Notes under the pieces: generated by a model | The model's input: the letters and a program-made list of their open reading frames with translations, nothing else | The model's database searches: none | What the model was told of the DNA's origin: nothing | Translations under genes and position numbers: made by a program | Origin: Canna indica | Lineage: Eukaryota; Streptophyta; Magnoliopsida; Zingiberales; Cannaceae | Length of the DNA stretch: 64,000 bases | Assembly: GCA_034359265.1 (NCBI GenBank) | Contig: CP136890.1 | Location: 88,127,501 to 88,191,500, forward strand | Direction: 5' to 3' | Part shown: positions 47,497 through 59,280 of the stretch, piece by piece | How the letters are laid out: each line of letters opens with the position of its first letter | Numbering within the stretch: the stretch's first letter is position 1

Positions 47497-47975
47497 TGTA
47501 AGATAAATCTTCAATCAAATATTTTATGAATTTAAGAATATCATAAATAAATTAGCAATATAAGATCTTGTTTGATGACGACATGTTTGCAACGAAATAA
47601 ACTTCTGAATCTTCAAGGAAAGCCAGGTCTTCTTCCACAACACCGTATCAAATGCTCTGCTTTTGATGAAAAAAATAACTATGAGCTAGAGTTTTTCCAC
47701 ACGATGTGTAGAAGGGACATAGTCTTTATTTATAACTGATTATATGGGTCCGTCTATCACGGGCTTCATTAATCGGACCCACACTTGATTAATCACACAA
47801 ATCATGATTAAGTGTTTCAAGCTCGAATCACATGCATCAAGATCACATTAGCTAATAGACATCTCAATAATGGATCATAAGATTAAATATGTTTTCATTA
47901 AATCAAAACATTACAATTGATTGTAGCTCACATATAAAAAATAAAAATATAGAATATTAAAGAAATATTTTAACA
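47497..47975 (-). repeat. 3' LTR of copia 2
   Basis: 479 bp, same length as the other LTR. Shares for example GATAAATCTTCAATCAAATA and AATAATGGATCATAAGATTA; scattered substitutions only. Confidence 0.95.
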
Positions 47976-48651
47976 TTCTCCCACTTGGGCAAGATCAATT
48001 GTAAAATTTTATTTTTGGAAAAATTTATTTAAAAACGACATTCGGGTTAATCACATATTTCAAAAAATATGGTCACAAAATAAATAAATAAATAAATAAA
48101 AATGATCCAAGATGCAACACTTATTATGACTCATATCAACAAACCAATGATATCGAATCATGACGACCATTATGTCAATTCTGGACATAAGACTTTTCAT
48201 AGTCACGAATACCACTGACATTGTTGACAATTGTCATTGGTGTGGAGTGTAGCATGAAAATAACACTCAAAATAATCCGATAAGAACAGTGTTATTTTCA
48301 TTGTTAGTCCTCATACTTTCTCTTCTAGATATACCTTTCGGCAAGAGAAAGCGTATGATTTTAAAAAACCATCAAGTCCCTAGACTCAAAAATGACATCA
48401 ATCAATGGAGAACATGATTCACATGACACCGAGCCTTTAAACAAAATCATGATGTCTCTCGACTCAAATATGGTATCAATCAAGAGACATTCTGATTCAT
48501 ATGATACCGAGTCTAAAGAATTATTGAACACATGTATATAAATATGACAATATGATCTCAAAGAAAAAAGAGTTTATTATTGAACATACGGTAACATAAA
48601 CATAACAATCATGTATCAAAGTGCTTGAAACAAAAGGAAAAATAACTCCCA

Positions 48652-51600
48652 CTAACCAAGCACACCAAAAGAACTCAGAATGCTCAGATTTTTAACATGT
48701 CTTTTAAAGACTATAGGTCTAAGTCCCTTGGTTAAGGGATCAACAAGCATCAGATATGTCTCTATGTGTTCAACTAAAATATCTCCTTTCTTTACAAGAT
48801 CTCTAACAGTCAAATATTTTAACTTTAAATGTTTGGAGCCACTAGAGGTTTTATTGTTCTTCGTGAAGAACACAGCAACACTGTTATCACAATAAAAAGT
48901 AAGAGGTCTAGAAATAAAATCAACAAGACGAAGCCCGAAAATAAAATTCTTAAGCCAAACAACTTGATAGGCCGCAGCATAACATGCAACAAATTTTGCT
49001 TGCATAGTAGAAGAAGCAACTATAGTCTGCTTCTTACTTTTCCAAGAGATGACTCCACCAGCTAACATGAAAATATATCCAGATGTAGATTTTCTGTTAT
49101 CAAGGCACCCAGCGAGATCTGAGTCAGAATAACCTACAATCTCTAAATTTTCCACTCTTTTGTACACAAACATGTGTTCTTTAGTCCTCTGCAGGTATCT
49201 CATAACTTTCTTAGCTACTACCCAATGATCATAACCAGGATTAGAGTGATATCTGCCCAAGACTCCAACAATAAAAGCAATATCCGGTCTAGTGCAAACC
49301 TGTGTATACATCAGGCTCTCCAATGCACTATCAAATGGCTTGCCATTCATTTGTCCAATCTCTAATGCATTTTTAGGACATTAATTTTTGCTAAATTTAT
49401 CGCCTTTAATGATAGGCACGTCACCAGACTTGCAATCTAGCATATTAAACCTTTCCAAAATACGATTAACACAAGCTTTTTAGATAATCCAAGCAAACAA
49501 TGTGATCTATCCCTATGGATTTCAATTTCCAGTACAAAAGAAGCTTCACCAAGATCCTTCATATCGAAAGATTTAGTCAACATGAGTTTAGTTTCATGAA
49601 GGAGAGCAAGATCATTTGAAGCCAACAGAATGTCATCCACATATAATATAAGAAAAAATATTTTGCTCCCACTGACTTTGATATATATGCAATGATCAAC
49701 TTTATTTTCCTCAAAACCCATGGAAGTCACAATCATATCAAATTTCAAATACCACTATCTAGAAGCCTGTTTCAAACCATAAATGGACTTCTTCAATTTG
49801 CATACCAAATACTCACTGCCAGATTTTTGATAACCCTCAGGTTGCTTCATATAAACCTCTTCATAGAGATCGATCACCATTTAAAAATGCTATTTTGACA
49901 TCCATCTGATGTAACTCTAAGTCAAAATGAGCTACAAGGGTCATAATAATTCTAAAAGAATCTTTAGAGGAAACATGTGAGAAAGTTTCAGTGCAGTCAA
50001 TGCTCTCTTTCTGGGTAAAACCATTTGCAATAAGTCGGGCTTTGAACCTCTCAATATTACCTTTAGAGTCTTTTTTTGTTTTAAACATCCACTTACAACC
50101 AATAGGTCTGTAGTTTTCAGGTAATTCAACCAAATTCCAAACATTATTATCAACCATAGAAAATATTTCCTCATTTATAGCACATATCCATTTATCTGAC
50201 TGTGCACAAGAAATGGCTTGACTATAGTCACTAGGATCAAGGACATCCCCTACATCATAATCATTTTCATTAAGATATACCAAATAATCATCAGGGATTA
50301 TAAATCGCCTTTCTCTAGTAGATATTCTCACCGGCACAAGTAAAGCAAGTTCAGCAAGAATTGGATTAACAACAGAAGTAGGCGGATTAACAGCTAAAGG
50401 ACTATCCGAAGGAACAGAGGAATGAAAAATATTATCATCATGATTAGCAACAGAATCATCTTGAACTAATAACCTAAGATCATTGATAATAGGAAGAGGT
50501 ACTGATACATTAGTGACAGGTTCAGAATGAAGAGGATCAGGCTCAACTACATCAAGTTCTAAAAACTTTGCTGTCAAGGACTCTACAATTTTAGTGCATC
50601 TGCTCGGACAATAGAAACGATAGCCTTTTGAATGATCTGAATATCCAATGAAAAAATAATGACTGGTTCTAGGATCAAGCTTTTTCTCTAAGGGGTTATA
50701 GATTCTCACTTCAGCAGGACACCCCCAAACACGAAAATGATTTAAACTAAGTTTTCTACATGTCCACAACTCAAAAGGGGTTTTGGGAACAGATTTACTA
50801 GGGACACTATTAAGAATGTAGAGAGTGGTTTTAATGACTTCACCCCATAAAAATTCTGGCAAATTCGACCTACTCATCATGCTCCTCATCATATCCTTAA
50901 GAGTACGATTACACCTTTCAGCTACACCATTTTGTTCAAGACTGTCTGGTATGGTATATTGAGAAACAATTCCACATTCTTGCAAGTATGAAACAAAATG
51001 TCCAACATGTTGACCAGCAACACCATGTCTACCATAATTCTCTCCTCCACAATCAGATCTCATTATCTTGATGATCGTTCCCAATTGCTTTTCAACTTCG
51101 GTCTTAAACACTTTAAATTTATCAAGCGCTTCAGACTTTTCTTTAATCAAATAAATATAGCATATCGGGAAAAGTCATCAAAAAAAGTGATAAAGTATTT
51201 ATGACCAAAAATAGTAGGAGAGTAAGGGCCACTAATGTCCGTGTGAATGATTTCCAATAGATTCGAACTTCTAGTAGCACTCTTTTTATTGGTTTTGGTC
51301 AATTTACCCATAATACAATCAACACAAGTCCCCATGTCACCAAATCTAAGATAGGCAAAATGTCATTTTTAACAAGTCTTTCAATCATTTCTTTAGAAAT
51401 ATGACCTAAACGCTTATGCCACAAAAGGAAAGACTTATCTATGATCCTTGATCTTTTAACAAATTTATTTTCAATGTTTAAAGATGTAGATGGACAATCA
51501 GGAGCTAAGGCCAACATATATAAACCATTAAGCAAAGATCCACTTCCAATAATTTGAGAATTCAAAATAACATTCATATTATCATTTCCAAAACTAAAAT

Positions 51601-52790
51601 GAAATCCAAGTTTATCTAAACAAGAAACAGAAATTAAATTTCTCCTAAATGAAGGTACATATAAGGTGTCCTTCAGAACAAGTTCAAATCCTGACTCTAA
51701 AAATAATCTAACATCTCCCACAGACTCCACAGTCACTTCAATATCATTTCCTACTCTCAGTTTGCTTTGCCTCAGACTTGATTTCCTCAGGTTTGTAAAA
51801 GCCTGCATAGAAATAGCAACATGGGTTGTGGACCCACTATCAAACCACCAAGAATTAATAGGGACATCAACTAGATTAGACTCAAAACAAACAAGGGCTA
51901 AGGGTTTACCTTCAGCTTTTTGCTTCTTTTCTAACCAAGCCTTAAACTTTGTACATTCAAATCTTTTGTGTCCTTTCTTTTTGCAAAAGAGGCATCTGAT
52001 AGCTTTCTTAGTAGGAGCATGATTAGGACCTCCTATGGGATTATTCTGACCATTACCTTATCCTTTATTATCATTAGATTTCTTTGGAGCAGCATGTGAG
52101 AAATGCTTAAATTTCTTGTGAGGCTTGTCAGAATGGGGTTTATGATGAACAGTTAGAAGGGCTAAATCACTCTTTTCTTTCTCAAGTTTTTCTTCATCAG
52201 CAACACATTTAGTGATGAGATCATTTAGAGTCCATTTTTCATTCTGGGTAATATAGGCAATCTTAATTTGACTGAACTCAGCAGGAAGAGAATTCAGGGC
52301 ATGAGGAACAAGGAAGATGGAATCATCTAGTTCAACTTTCAAGGCTCTAAGTTGGGTTTGAAGCATAACCATTTTCAGAATGAACTCTCTTACACCCCCA
52401 TAGTTATCATAAACCATAGTCGTCAATTCTTTCATTAGATATGCAGACTCAGCATTATCAACCACTTGAAATCTTTTTCCAATAGCATAAAGGAAATCTT
52501 TGGCATTAGTAGTATCAGACAATCCACTCATTAAATGTTTAGGAACAGTCCTTTTAATTGCAAGCAAACTTAATCTGTTGGATCTCTCCTACTTAGCTAA
52601 TAGGTCTTTTTGTTCAGGAGTGGCGGCTTGACCTTCAGGAATCATCGGCTTGTCTTCATGAATAGCTATGTCAAGATCCGTCATGCCTAGAGAGAATTCT
52701 ATGTCATGTTTCCACTTCTTAAACTTTGAATCAGTCAACATATCAATAGAGGCATTGCAGTTGTTTACACTAAAAGTAACTGTGACAAGA
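48652..52790 (-). pseudogene. Copia 2 gag-pol, mildly degenerate
   Basis: Gag (about 52780-52058) starts around NNCNASIDMLTDSKFKKW without a clear Met and has TAG near 52592 where Trp is expected. The zinc knuckle follows near 51990 (CLFCKKKGHKRFEC-like). Protease and integrase zinc finger follow ([10 protein letters not shown], about 51420), with the integrase core at IHTDISGPY, MRSDCGGENYG and [14 protein letters not shown] shows [14 protein letters not shown] and ILYVDDILLASND (about 49640). RNase H shows GYSDSDLAG and VDPLTKGL near the end at 48652. Interruptions are few: for example near 51150, 49870, 49745, 49480 and 49380. It is still too broken for a full polyprotein. Confidence 0.9.
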
Positions 52791-53975
52791 ATTGGAATAC
52801 ATTAGATTAAATTATAGGGCATGAAATATTATTGAAATTGAGGCTAACCAAATATTACATATTCACCTTTGGGTAGAACATGCAATCACAAAATAAAGCC
52901 TCACTGAGTTAAAGTATGAGAATACATTGATTTTCGAAAATCTATCACATTTGGGCAGACAAATGTCTAGACCAATGCACACCCTAATAACTCCATTTAA
53001 CAAGACCTCCAATTAAAACACCCAATAATCTTTCTTTGGGAAAAACTATTGAACGAATTAATCTTGAGTATTCCTCATATGATAAGAAAATACACCAGTC
53101 ATTATAAGTAATCTCACTTTGGTGATAATTACAAATAATAACCAATGAAAAACCTTATCAGTAATCAATATTATGTCCTTTATGTCAATAATTTTAATTC
53201 ATACTATAGTACAAAATTGGTATAAAATTAAAATACCTCAACTATTATGAATCTACATTTTTAAGTATTTCCTAAATTATTTATATATATTTATCAATTA
53301 TGTCAATCTCTATACCTAATTTGTCACAATATTAGGTTTGAGATTTTATAAAAAGACAACATAATTTACAACAATAAATTAACATGTATAAAATTTGCAT
53401 AAATAAAAATAAGTAATTTATGCAAACATGTAAGATATGACATGACTTATAATCAAATCATAGAATTTAATTGCAACAATAATACATAAACGAAGCCAAT
53501 TGTAGCATGAATAAATCTATATATTGGCATTCATAATGTTCAAAATTTGAATCATTATAGCATGAAAAAGTCCCAATATATAAATTAAATGCAGAAAAAA
53601 TAATTCTGATCTAAGGTCTTATTTGGTAGATTTTAAGATCGCAACCCAGTTCATGCATATAAAAAAATTATCAATTTTTTTTAAATTGCTGTAAATCAAA
53701 ATAAATATTGACAAAAAATCGGGGCCAGAAAACTTGGCCCATTAGGGCACGGCTGATGCGGGCACCGCCCGCTGGCCTTGACGAGCGCGTCTCGCGAGAC
53801 AACAGCGACGCGCTCGACGAGACCAGCGGCGTGCCAATCTTGGCGATAAGACTTGCTAACGTAAGCGATTGTGGCCCGCTCGCCGAGCACATAGACAAAT
53901 CATGTTTGCTTTAATAAATGTACAGTAAACTTCAATTAAATTGAAAAGGCAGCAAAACATATGCTTTATTAATTT

Positions 53976-54233
53976 AAACAAGCACATCATTCACCAACTA
54001 CAGCGGTAAAGAATCATGTCATTTCAATAAAAATACAACAATCAAATCAAATCCATGCTTTGTGTTTATGACAGGAAAGAAAAACGAGACAAAATCCCTT
54101 AAAACATCATTTGATTTCATTACAGATATAGAATTAAAATTAAATAGTATCCTAATAAAGATACAAAGAGGAAAGGAAAAAATCCAGCGAATAATCGCAT
54201 GCCATCAAATAAAAAAGCATACAATATATTATT
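53976..54233 (+). repeat. Leader duplication, copy A (258 bp)
   Basis: Runs from AAACAAGCACATCATTCACC to ACAATATATTATT and matches 54407-54663 with few differences. Confidence 0.9.
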
Positions 54234-54397
54234 GAAAAATGTTATATCCTCCTAATTGATATGCCTAATAATCCTCCTAACACTCACATGTAATAAATAC
54301 ATAAAGTGCTCATGATTGTTGATGAAATTACAACTCATGATATTGTGAGTGTTAGAAGGATTATTAGGCACATTATTAGGAGGATATAGCATTACTC
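54234..54397. mobile_element. MITE, 164 bp, with 9-bp target duplication
   Basis: Ends GAAAAATGTTATATCCTCC and, in reverse complement, GAGTAATGCTATATCCTCC; the arms continue through GCCTAATAATCCT and AACACTCAC. It is flanked by TATATTATT at 54225-54233 and 54398-54406. A 9-bp duplication points to a Mutator-type MITE. Confidence 0.85.
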
Positions 54398-54406
54398 TAT
54401 ATTATT

Positions 54407-54663
54407 AAACAAGCACATCATTCACCAACTACGGCGTAAAGAATCGTGTCATTTCAATAAAAGTACAATAATCAAATCAAAGCTATGCTTTGTGTTTATG
54501 ACATGAATGAAAAACAAGACAAAATCACTTAAAACATCATTTGATTTCATTACAGATACAAAAATAAAATTTAATCGTATTCTAATAAAGATACAAAGAG
54601 GAAAGAGAAATATCTAGCGGATAATCGCGTACCATCAAATAAAAAAGCATACAATATATTATT
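54407..54663 (+). repeat. Leader duplication, copy B (257 bp)
   Basis: Second copy of 53976-54233. The MITE sits exactly at the junction of the two copies. Confidence 0.9.
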
Positions 54664-54913
54664 GTGATGATCCAGAATCGAAATCAAAATACAAAATTAT
54701 GTACAATTCAGCAGAAAAAAGCATGGTTCGACGAAAAATACACAATATTCATAGGATAATAAATTGATTCGGACATAAAAAATGATTTGAATATATAAAC
54801 AAGATGAATAAAAATCCAAATAAATTATTCATCATATTAAAATGATAAAAAAAATACCCTAACATGAAATCATCATCTTAAAAGAAAAACGAATTCTTAA
54901 ACTCATGAAAAAT

Positions 54914-54926
54914 GGCTCTGATACCA
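54914..54926 (-). promoter_or_regulatory. Primer binding site of copia 2
   Basis: TGGTATCAGAGCC on the minus strand, complementary to the 3' end of initiator tRNA-Met, two bases inside the 5' LTR. This is where minus-strand DNA synthesis starts in this group. Confidence 0.93.
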
Positions 54927-54928
54927 AT

Positions 54929-55407
54929 TGTAAGATAAATCTTCAATCAAATATTTCATGAATTTAAGAATATCATAAATAAATTAGCAAGATAAGATCT
55001 TACTTGATGACGACATGTTTGCAGCGAAATAAACTTCTAGATCTCCAAGGAAAGCCGAGTCTTCTTCCACAACACCGTCTCAAATGCTCTGCTTTTGATG
55101 GGAAAAATAACTATAAGCTAGAGTTTTTCCACACGGTGTGTAGATGGGGCCTAGCCTTTATTTATAACTGATTATATGAGCCCGTCCATCACGAGCTTCA
55201 TTAATTGAGCCTACACTTGATTAATCACGCCAATCATGGTTAAGTATTTCAAGCTCGAATAACATGGATCAAGATCACATGAGCTAATAGGCATCTCAAT
55301 AATGGATCATAAGATTAAACTCATTTTCATTAAATCAAAACATTACAATTGATTGTAGCCCACATATGAAAAATAAAAATATAGAATATTTAGGAAATAT
55401 TCTAACA
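54929..55407 (-). repeat. 5' LTR of copia 2
   Basis: 479 bp; its outer end ATTCTAACA is followed directly by the GATGT target duplication. Confidence 0.95.
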
Positions 55408-55412
55408 GATGT

Positions 55413-56110
55413 ATGATATGTTTTTAAATTTTATAGTTGGATCACAATGTTGGACTTTGGTGCATGTACGTCATCATGGTGGAACAATTATAAATTTAAT
55501 GGTGATGTTATTACTAGATGGAATTCAACATATCATATGCTTAGGTCTACTACAAAATATTAAGAGATCTTTACAATGCTTTACAATGAAAATATGCTTG
55601 TTGATCCAATTAATGATAATGATTGGTTAGTTGCTGGGCATATTACTCAAATTTTAGAACTTTTTAATAAAGCTACCGAACAATTTTTTGGTGTTTATTA
55701 TCCTACATGTAATATAACTCTCACATATAGTTCGTATTAGTAAAGTATTTTTTTCGCATAGACATCATCCTTTATTTGCACAAATTATTTCTTTAATGGA
55801 ATCTAAATTTATAAAGTATTGGTTAGATATACCTATTTTATTTTGTTTAGCAATATGTTTAGACCCTATAATGAAAATTGATGGTTTAAATATGTCGTTC
55901 GATGATTATTATAAGAATATGGAATTAGATAATGTTGAAGAAAAAAATAAAGAAATTTGAATTTATTGAATTCTATGTTTGTATTTTACGCTTCAAAATT
56001 TGGTGATATAATTATAAATAAGACAACATCTTCTTCTTCTAGATTAAGAGATGATAGTGAAAATAGTATTAATTCAAAATATTATATTATTCTTCGACGA
56101 AAATATGAGT
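55413..56110 (+). pseudogene. hAT transposase fragment (Ac/RICESLEEPER-like)
   Basis: Shows the hAT pattern RWNSTYHML (from about 55513), then DWLVAGHITQILELFNKATE and YYPT near 55700, and after a frameshift LAICLDPIMK (about 55845-55875). The block ends with DDYYKNMELDN. A TAA breaks the frame at about 55561 and another stop precedes the shift near 55740. The zinc-finger N-terminus and the dimerisation C-terminus are missing. The left part may have been cut off when copia 2 inserted, but no matching hAT sequence is visible left of 47492. Confidence 0.75.
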
Positions 56111-56129
56111 GATTAATTGAATCTGCTCC

Positions 56130-57933
56130 AAGACTCAAGATCTAGAATCTTGGGCTGCTTGGGGCTCGTGGGCTCTGGGTTCCGATCCTCTCTTCCCTTG
56201 GCTCTCGGAATGCTAGCTGACACGCGTATGTGTGACAGCTGTGATATCCCGAGGCTGGCGTGAAGAAGATTTGGTATCCTCTTCGATTGCTTTGGTTGAC
56301 TTGGCTTTTATTTTGGTTAGGGTTTGCTGCCTTGTGGGTGCTCTTTTCTTTCGCCGCTAGGGTTTTCCCCCTCTCGACTCTTCCGTTGGGATGGGGAGCC
56401 CGAAGGTGAAGATAAAGCCCATAGAGGTCGGCATCGATAAAAATCACTCTGATCTCCATCTTGGAGTCAGATATTCTCCTCGAGTAGTAGAACCGAAGAA
56501 GCTAGGCCGAGGGTTACGACTAGTAATCGTCCTATGGTTCCAGGTCAAAGCTCTGCTATACCTAATCCGCCCTTGCCCCCTATAAATAAACAAGATCTGG
56601 TAAAATCTAAACCTACTCATGATCTTGAGAACGAGTTTTTCCTGTTTCGGTTTTAAAAGGCAATCTAGAAAAGGCAAGTTTGCTAAGGTTGAAATTTCTA
56701 AAAACTTGGCTAAGTTGGACAATATTATGCAAACTAAAAAGAAGAAGAAAATTAGGAAGGACAATAGTCATTTAAAATCTGAATTGGATTTGCTGGTGAA
56801 TTCTATTCTAGTTAAATTTGCTATGTCTTCTCATAAGGAGAATTTTAATAGTAATTTGCTTATTGACTTTGGGGTAGATATTAATCATGCTCAAATTCAT
56901 CATGTAGCTAGTAAATTAGGTAAGGATTTCAATCATATTAACGATAATGAAAATACTTAAGGATTTTATTAGATCTCAGATTAGATCAGAGAATATTAGC
57001 TGTCTATTCTTGCAAGAAACTCATCTTCATAATAATCTGGATCTAGATTTTTCTTCTTCCCATGGTTGTAATTGGCATGGTTCTGATGTGAGTTCGATTG
57101 GGGCTTCTGGGGACTTATTGTTTGTCTGGAAGTCTCCTTCTATTAATGCTCATGTAGTTTCTAGATCTAAGAATTTGTTGAATGTTGTTATCCAATGTGG
57201 TAATGATAAGCATTGGCTTTTTTCGAGTCTTTATGTTGATACTAACCATGTAAATAGGAATTCTTTCTGGAATTGTCTTAGCCAACTTAACTTTGAAAAT
57301 ATTCCTTGGCTTCTTGTTGTGATTTTAATTGCATTATTAGTGCTTCTGACAAATGTGGTGGCTCTCCCTTTAATGAGAATAATAACATCATTTGCCTTAA
57401 AAAGTGTATTAGTGATTGTGATTTTACTGATCTAGGTTTTATTGATTCAAAGTATACCTGATGTAATAATAGAAAAAATGGCAAAATGATATTAGCTAGA
57501 CTAGATAGGGCATTTGTTAATTCTGTATGGTTGGATGCATTTAATAATTCTTCTGTGATTCATCTTAATAGATCTATGTCGAATCATTCTCCCGTTTGCT
57601 TAAATATTGTTAATTCTGATTTTAAAGGTTCTTTCAAATTTCGTTTTCAAAATTTTTGGACTCAATATCCTCACGTGGCTGAAATCATTGAGGATAATTG
57701 GAATATGAATAATGACTCTATTTCTTCTCTGGTTTATATTCCTAAGGCTTTAGCTATGCTTAGGAAAAAGATATCCTTTTGGAATAAGTTTTATCTTGGT
57801 GATATTGAATTTAGTTTAAGTAAGGTGAATGCTCACATTGATGAATTTGAATCGTCTATATAATAAGGCCAAAGCCCTTAGAAGGCAAATAAACTTGAAG
57901 TGGTGGGCCATGTCCAAAGAGAGATGGTTTAAA
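56130..57933 (+). pseudogene. L1-type LINE, ORF1 remnant and ORF2 endonuclease, truncated
   Basis: A GC-richer 5' part with a possible ORF1 start MGSPKVKIKPI (56391) and a later basic Lys-rich segment (56650-56760) precede ORF2. From 56947 the ORF2 product shows the endonuclease fold: ISCLFLQETHLH (catalytic Glu), GASGDLLFVWK, and later LARLDRAFVNSVWLD with SNHSPVCL. Frameshift and stop near 57330-57480 split it. The reverse transcriptase is not in the window because CACTA 2 entered the ORF at 57934; coding continues up to the junction (KWWAMSKERW). Confidence 0.8.
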
Positions 57934-57949
57934 CACTACTAGAAACTTG

Positions 57950-58235
57950 GTCTTCAGCAACGGCTATCAGCAACGGCCGCTCAAGCCGTTGTTATTTTCA
58001 ACGGCATTCTTATGGCCGCCCGAGCCGTTGCAGATATGTTGTATATGCAACGGCGTTCTAACGGACACGCTAGCCATTGCGGATTATTTTAATTATCCGC
58101 AACGACTTTCGGACGGACACTCGAGCCGTTGCTGATATTTTAATTATCAGCAACGGCTTTCTAACAGACAAGTGAGCTGTCGCTGATGATAACTTATTAG
58201 CAACGGCTTTCTAACGGGCGAGTGAGCCGTTGCTG
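57950..58235. repeat. Left subterminal repeats of CACTA 2
   Basis: About a dozen copies of AGCAACGGC or its reverse complement GCCGTTGCT, in both orientations. Confidence 0.85.
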
Positions 58236-58239
58236 ATAA

Positions 58240-58984
58240 GTTTATATAGGGCACGCAGTCGCGCCCGACCCTTCTTCCTCCCGCTGCTGCCGCCGCTGCC
58301 GCTGCCCACGCCGACGACGCCGACGACGCCTCTTCCTCCTCCCGCTGCTGCTGACTTTTTCAGGTATACCTCGACGGCCGGCCGTCTCTTCCCGTTGCGG
58401 CCGGCGGGAAATCCGACCGAAACCCTTTTTTAAGGGTTTCGGCCGGCGGCGGTCGGCCGATGGCCGCCGCCGGACCTTTTACAGTGGCCGGACAGTGTGT
58501 CCGACCACTGTACGCTGGCGCCGGAGTCCACCTGACTCCGGCACCGGGAATTTGTAGTATAATAAATGTTTTTTTTATTGTTTTATAATAGTTAATTAAT
58601 TGTTAATTAATTATTTAGATTAATTGTTTAATTTGTTAGATTAATTATTAGGGTTTAGATTAATTTCGGAATTGTCCACTTCGGACGCGCGCCGGAATCG
58701 TCCACATCGGACGCGCGCCAGAATCGTCCACTTCGGACGCGCGCCGGAATCATCCACTTCGGACGCACGCCAAAATCGTCCACTTCGGACGCGCGCCGGA
58801 ATCGTCCAATATGGACTCGAACTGTCTCGAAACATTTAGAAAATAATCATGCATCCGACGAGTTCATATGTTTCACGTACGCATCGACGAGTCGGATATG
58901 ATTTAGCAAAACCTTAGATCCGTTCGGGGATTGTATGTTCGTGTAAAAGAAGTAGATGATCTTTTGTACGACGTACAATTCTTG
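58240..58984. other. CACTA 2 leader, GC-rich, with a 26-bp tandem repeat
   Basis: Probably promoter and 5' UTR of TNP2. 58250-58550 is GC-rich with CCG-type codons; no domain seen. The tandem repeat is listed separately. Confidence 0.5.
58670..58811 (+). repeat. 26-bp tandem repeat, about 5.4 copies
   Basis: Unit GAATCGTCCACTTCGGACGC plus GCGCCG, with a few substitutions between copies. Confidence 0.92.
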
Positions 58985-59235
58985 AATTGTCCCTGATTGG
59001 ACAATTTGGGAATATAGTTATTTGTACTGCACTTACATTTTTATTTTAACTGTTAACTAATTATTCTAAATTTCGGCAACATCTCTCTTGTTCTCCGATA
59101 CGCGCCCAGATGATATGCGTATTCGGAGAACTGTAGGGAGATGCTGCCGAAATTTAGAATAATTAGTTAACAGTTAAAATAAAAACATAAGTGCAGTACG
59201 AATAACATAAATCCCGAATGGAATAGGACAATCTC
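58985..59235. repeat. Long near-perfect hairpin upstream of TNP2
   Basis: 59024-59103 and 59120-59199 are inverted copies with only a handful of mismatches or one-base gaps, for example GTACTGCACTTA against TAAGTGCAGTAC and TTTAACTGTTAACTAATTAT against its complement. Looser pairing extends to about 58985 and 59235. The loop is short (around 59104-59119). A transcript from the CACTA 2 promoter would fold into a dicer-type stem. Confidence 0.9.
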
Positions 59236-59280
59236 ACCTAAAGACATTAACCAAAGAAATTGTCATTGATTGACAGAATC

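Larger units (their letters stand above)
52791..54912. other. Copia 2 leader region
   Basis: About 2.1 kb between the primer site and gag. It holds a GC-rich island (53718-53890) that stands out in AT-rich DNA, a tandem duplication (53976-54663) with a MITE inside, and otherwise AT-rich non-coding sequence. Open frames over the GC island are short and unrecognised. Confidence 0.6.
47497..55407 (-). mobile_element. Ty1/copia retrotransposon 2, complete, 7.9 kb
   Basis: Reads right to left. LTRs of 479 bp at 47497-47975 and 54929-55407 start TGTTA and end TTACA on the minus strand. A perfect 5-bp target duplication GATGT lies at 47492-47496 and 55408-55412. The primer site TGGTATCAGAGCC (minus strand, 54926-54914) matches initiator tRNA-Met, and the purine tract AAGTGGGAGAA sits just inside the 3' LTR. 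Gag-pol is nearly continuous but has stops. The LTRs are close to each other, so this is a younger insertion than copia 1. Confidence 0.95.

Noticed and set aside
53671..53914. Short open frames on both strands over the GC island in the copia 2 leader
   Set aside because: No domain; length is expected for GC-rich DNA with few stop codons.
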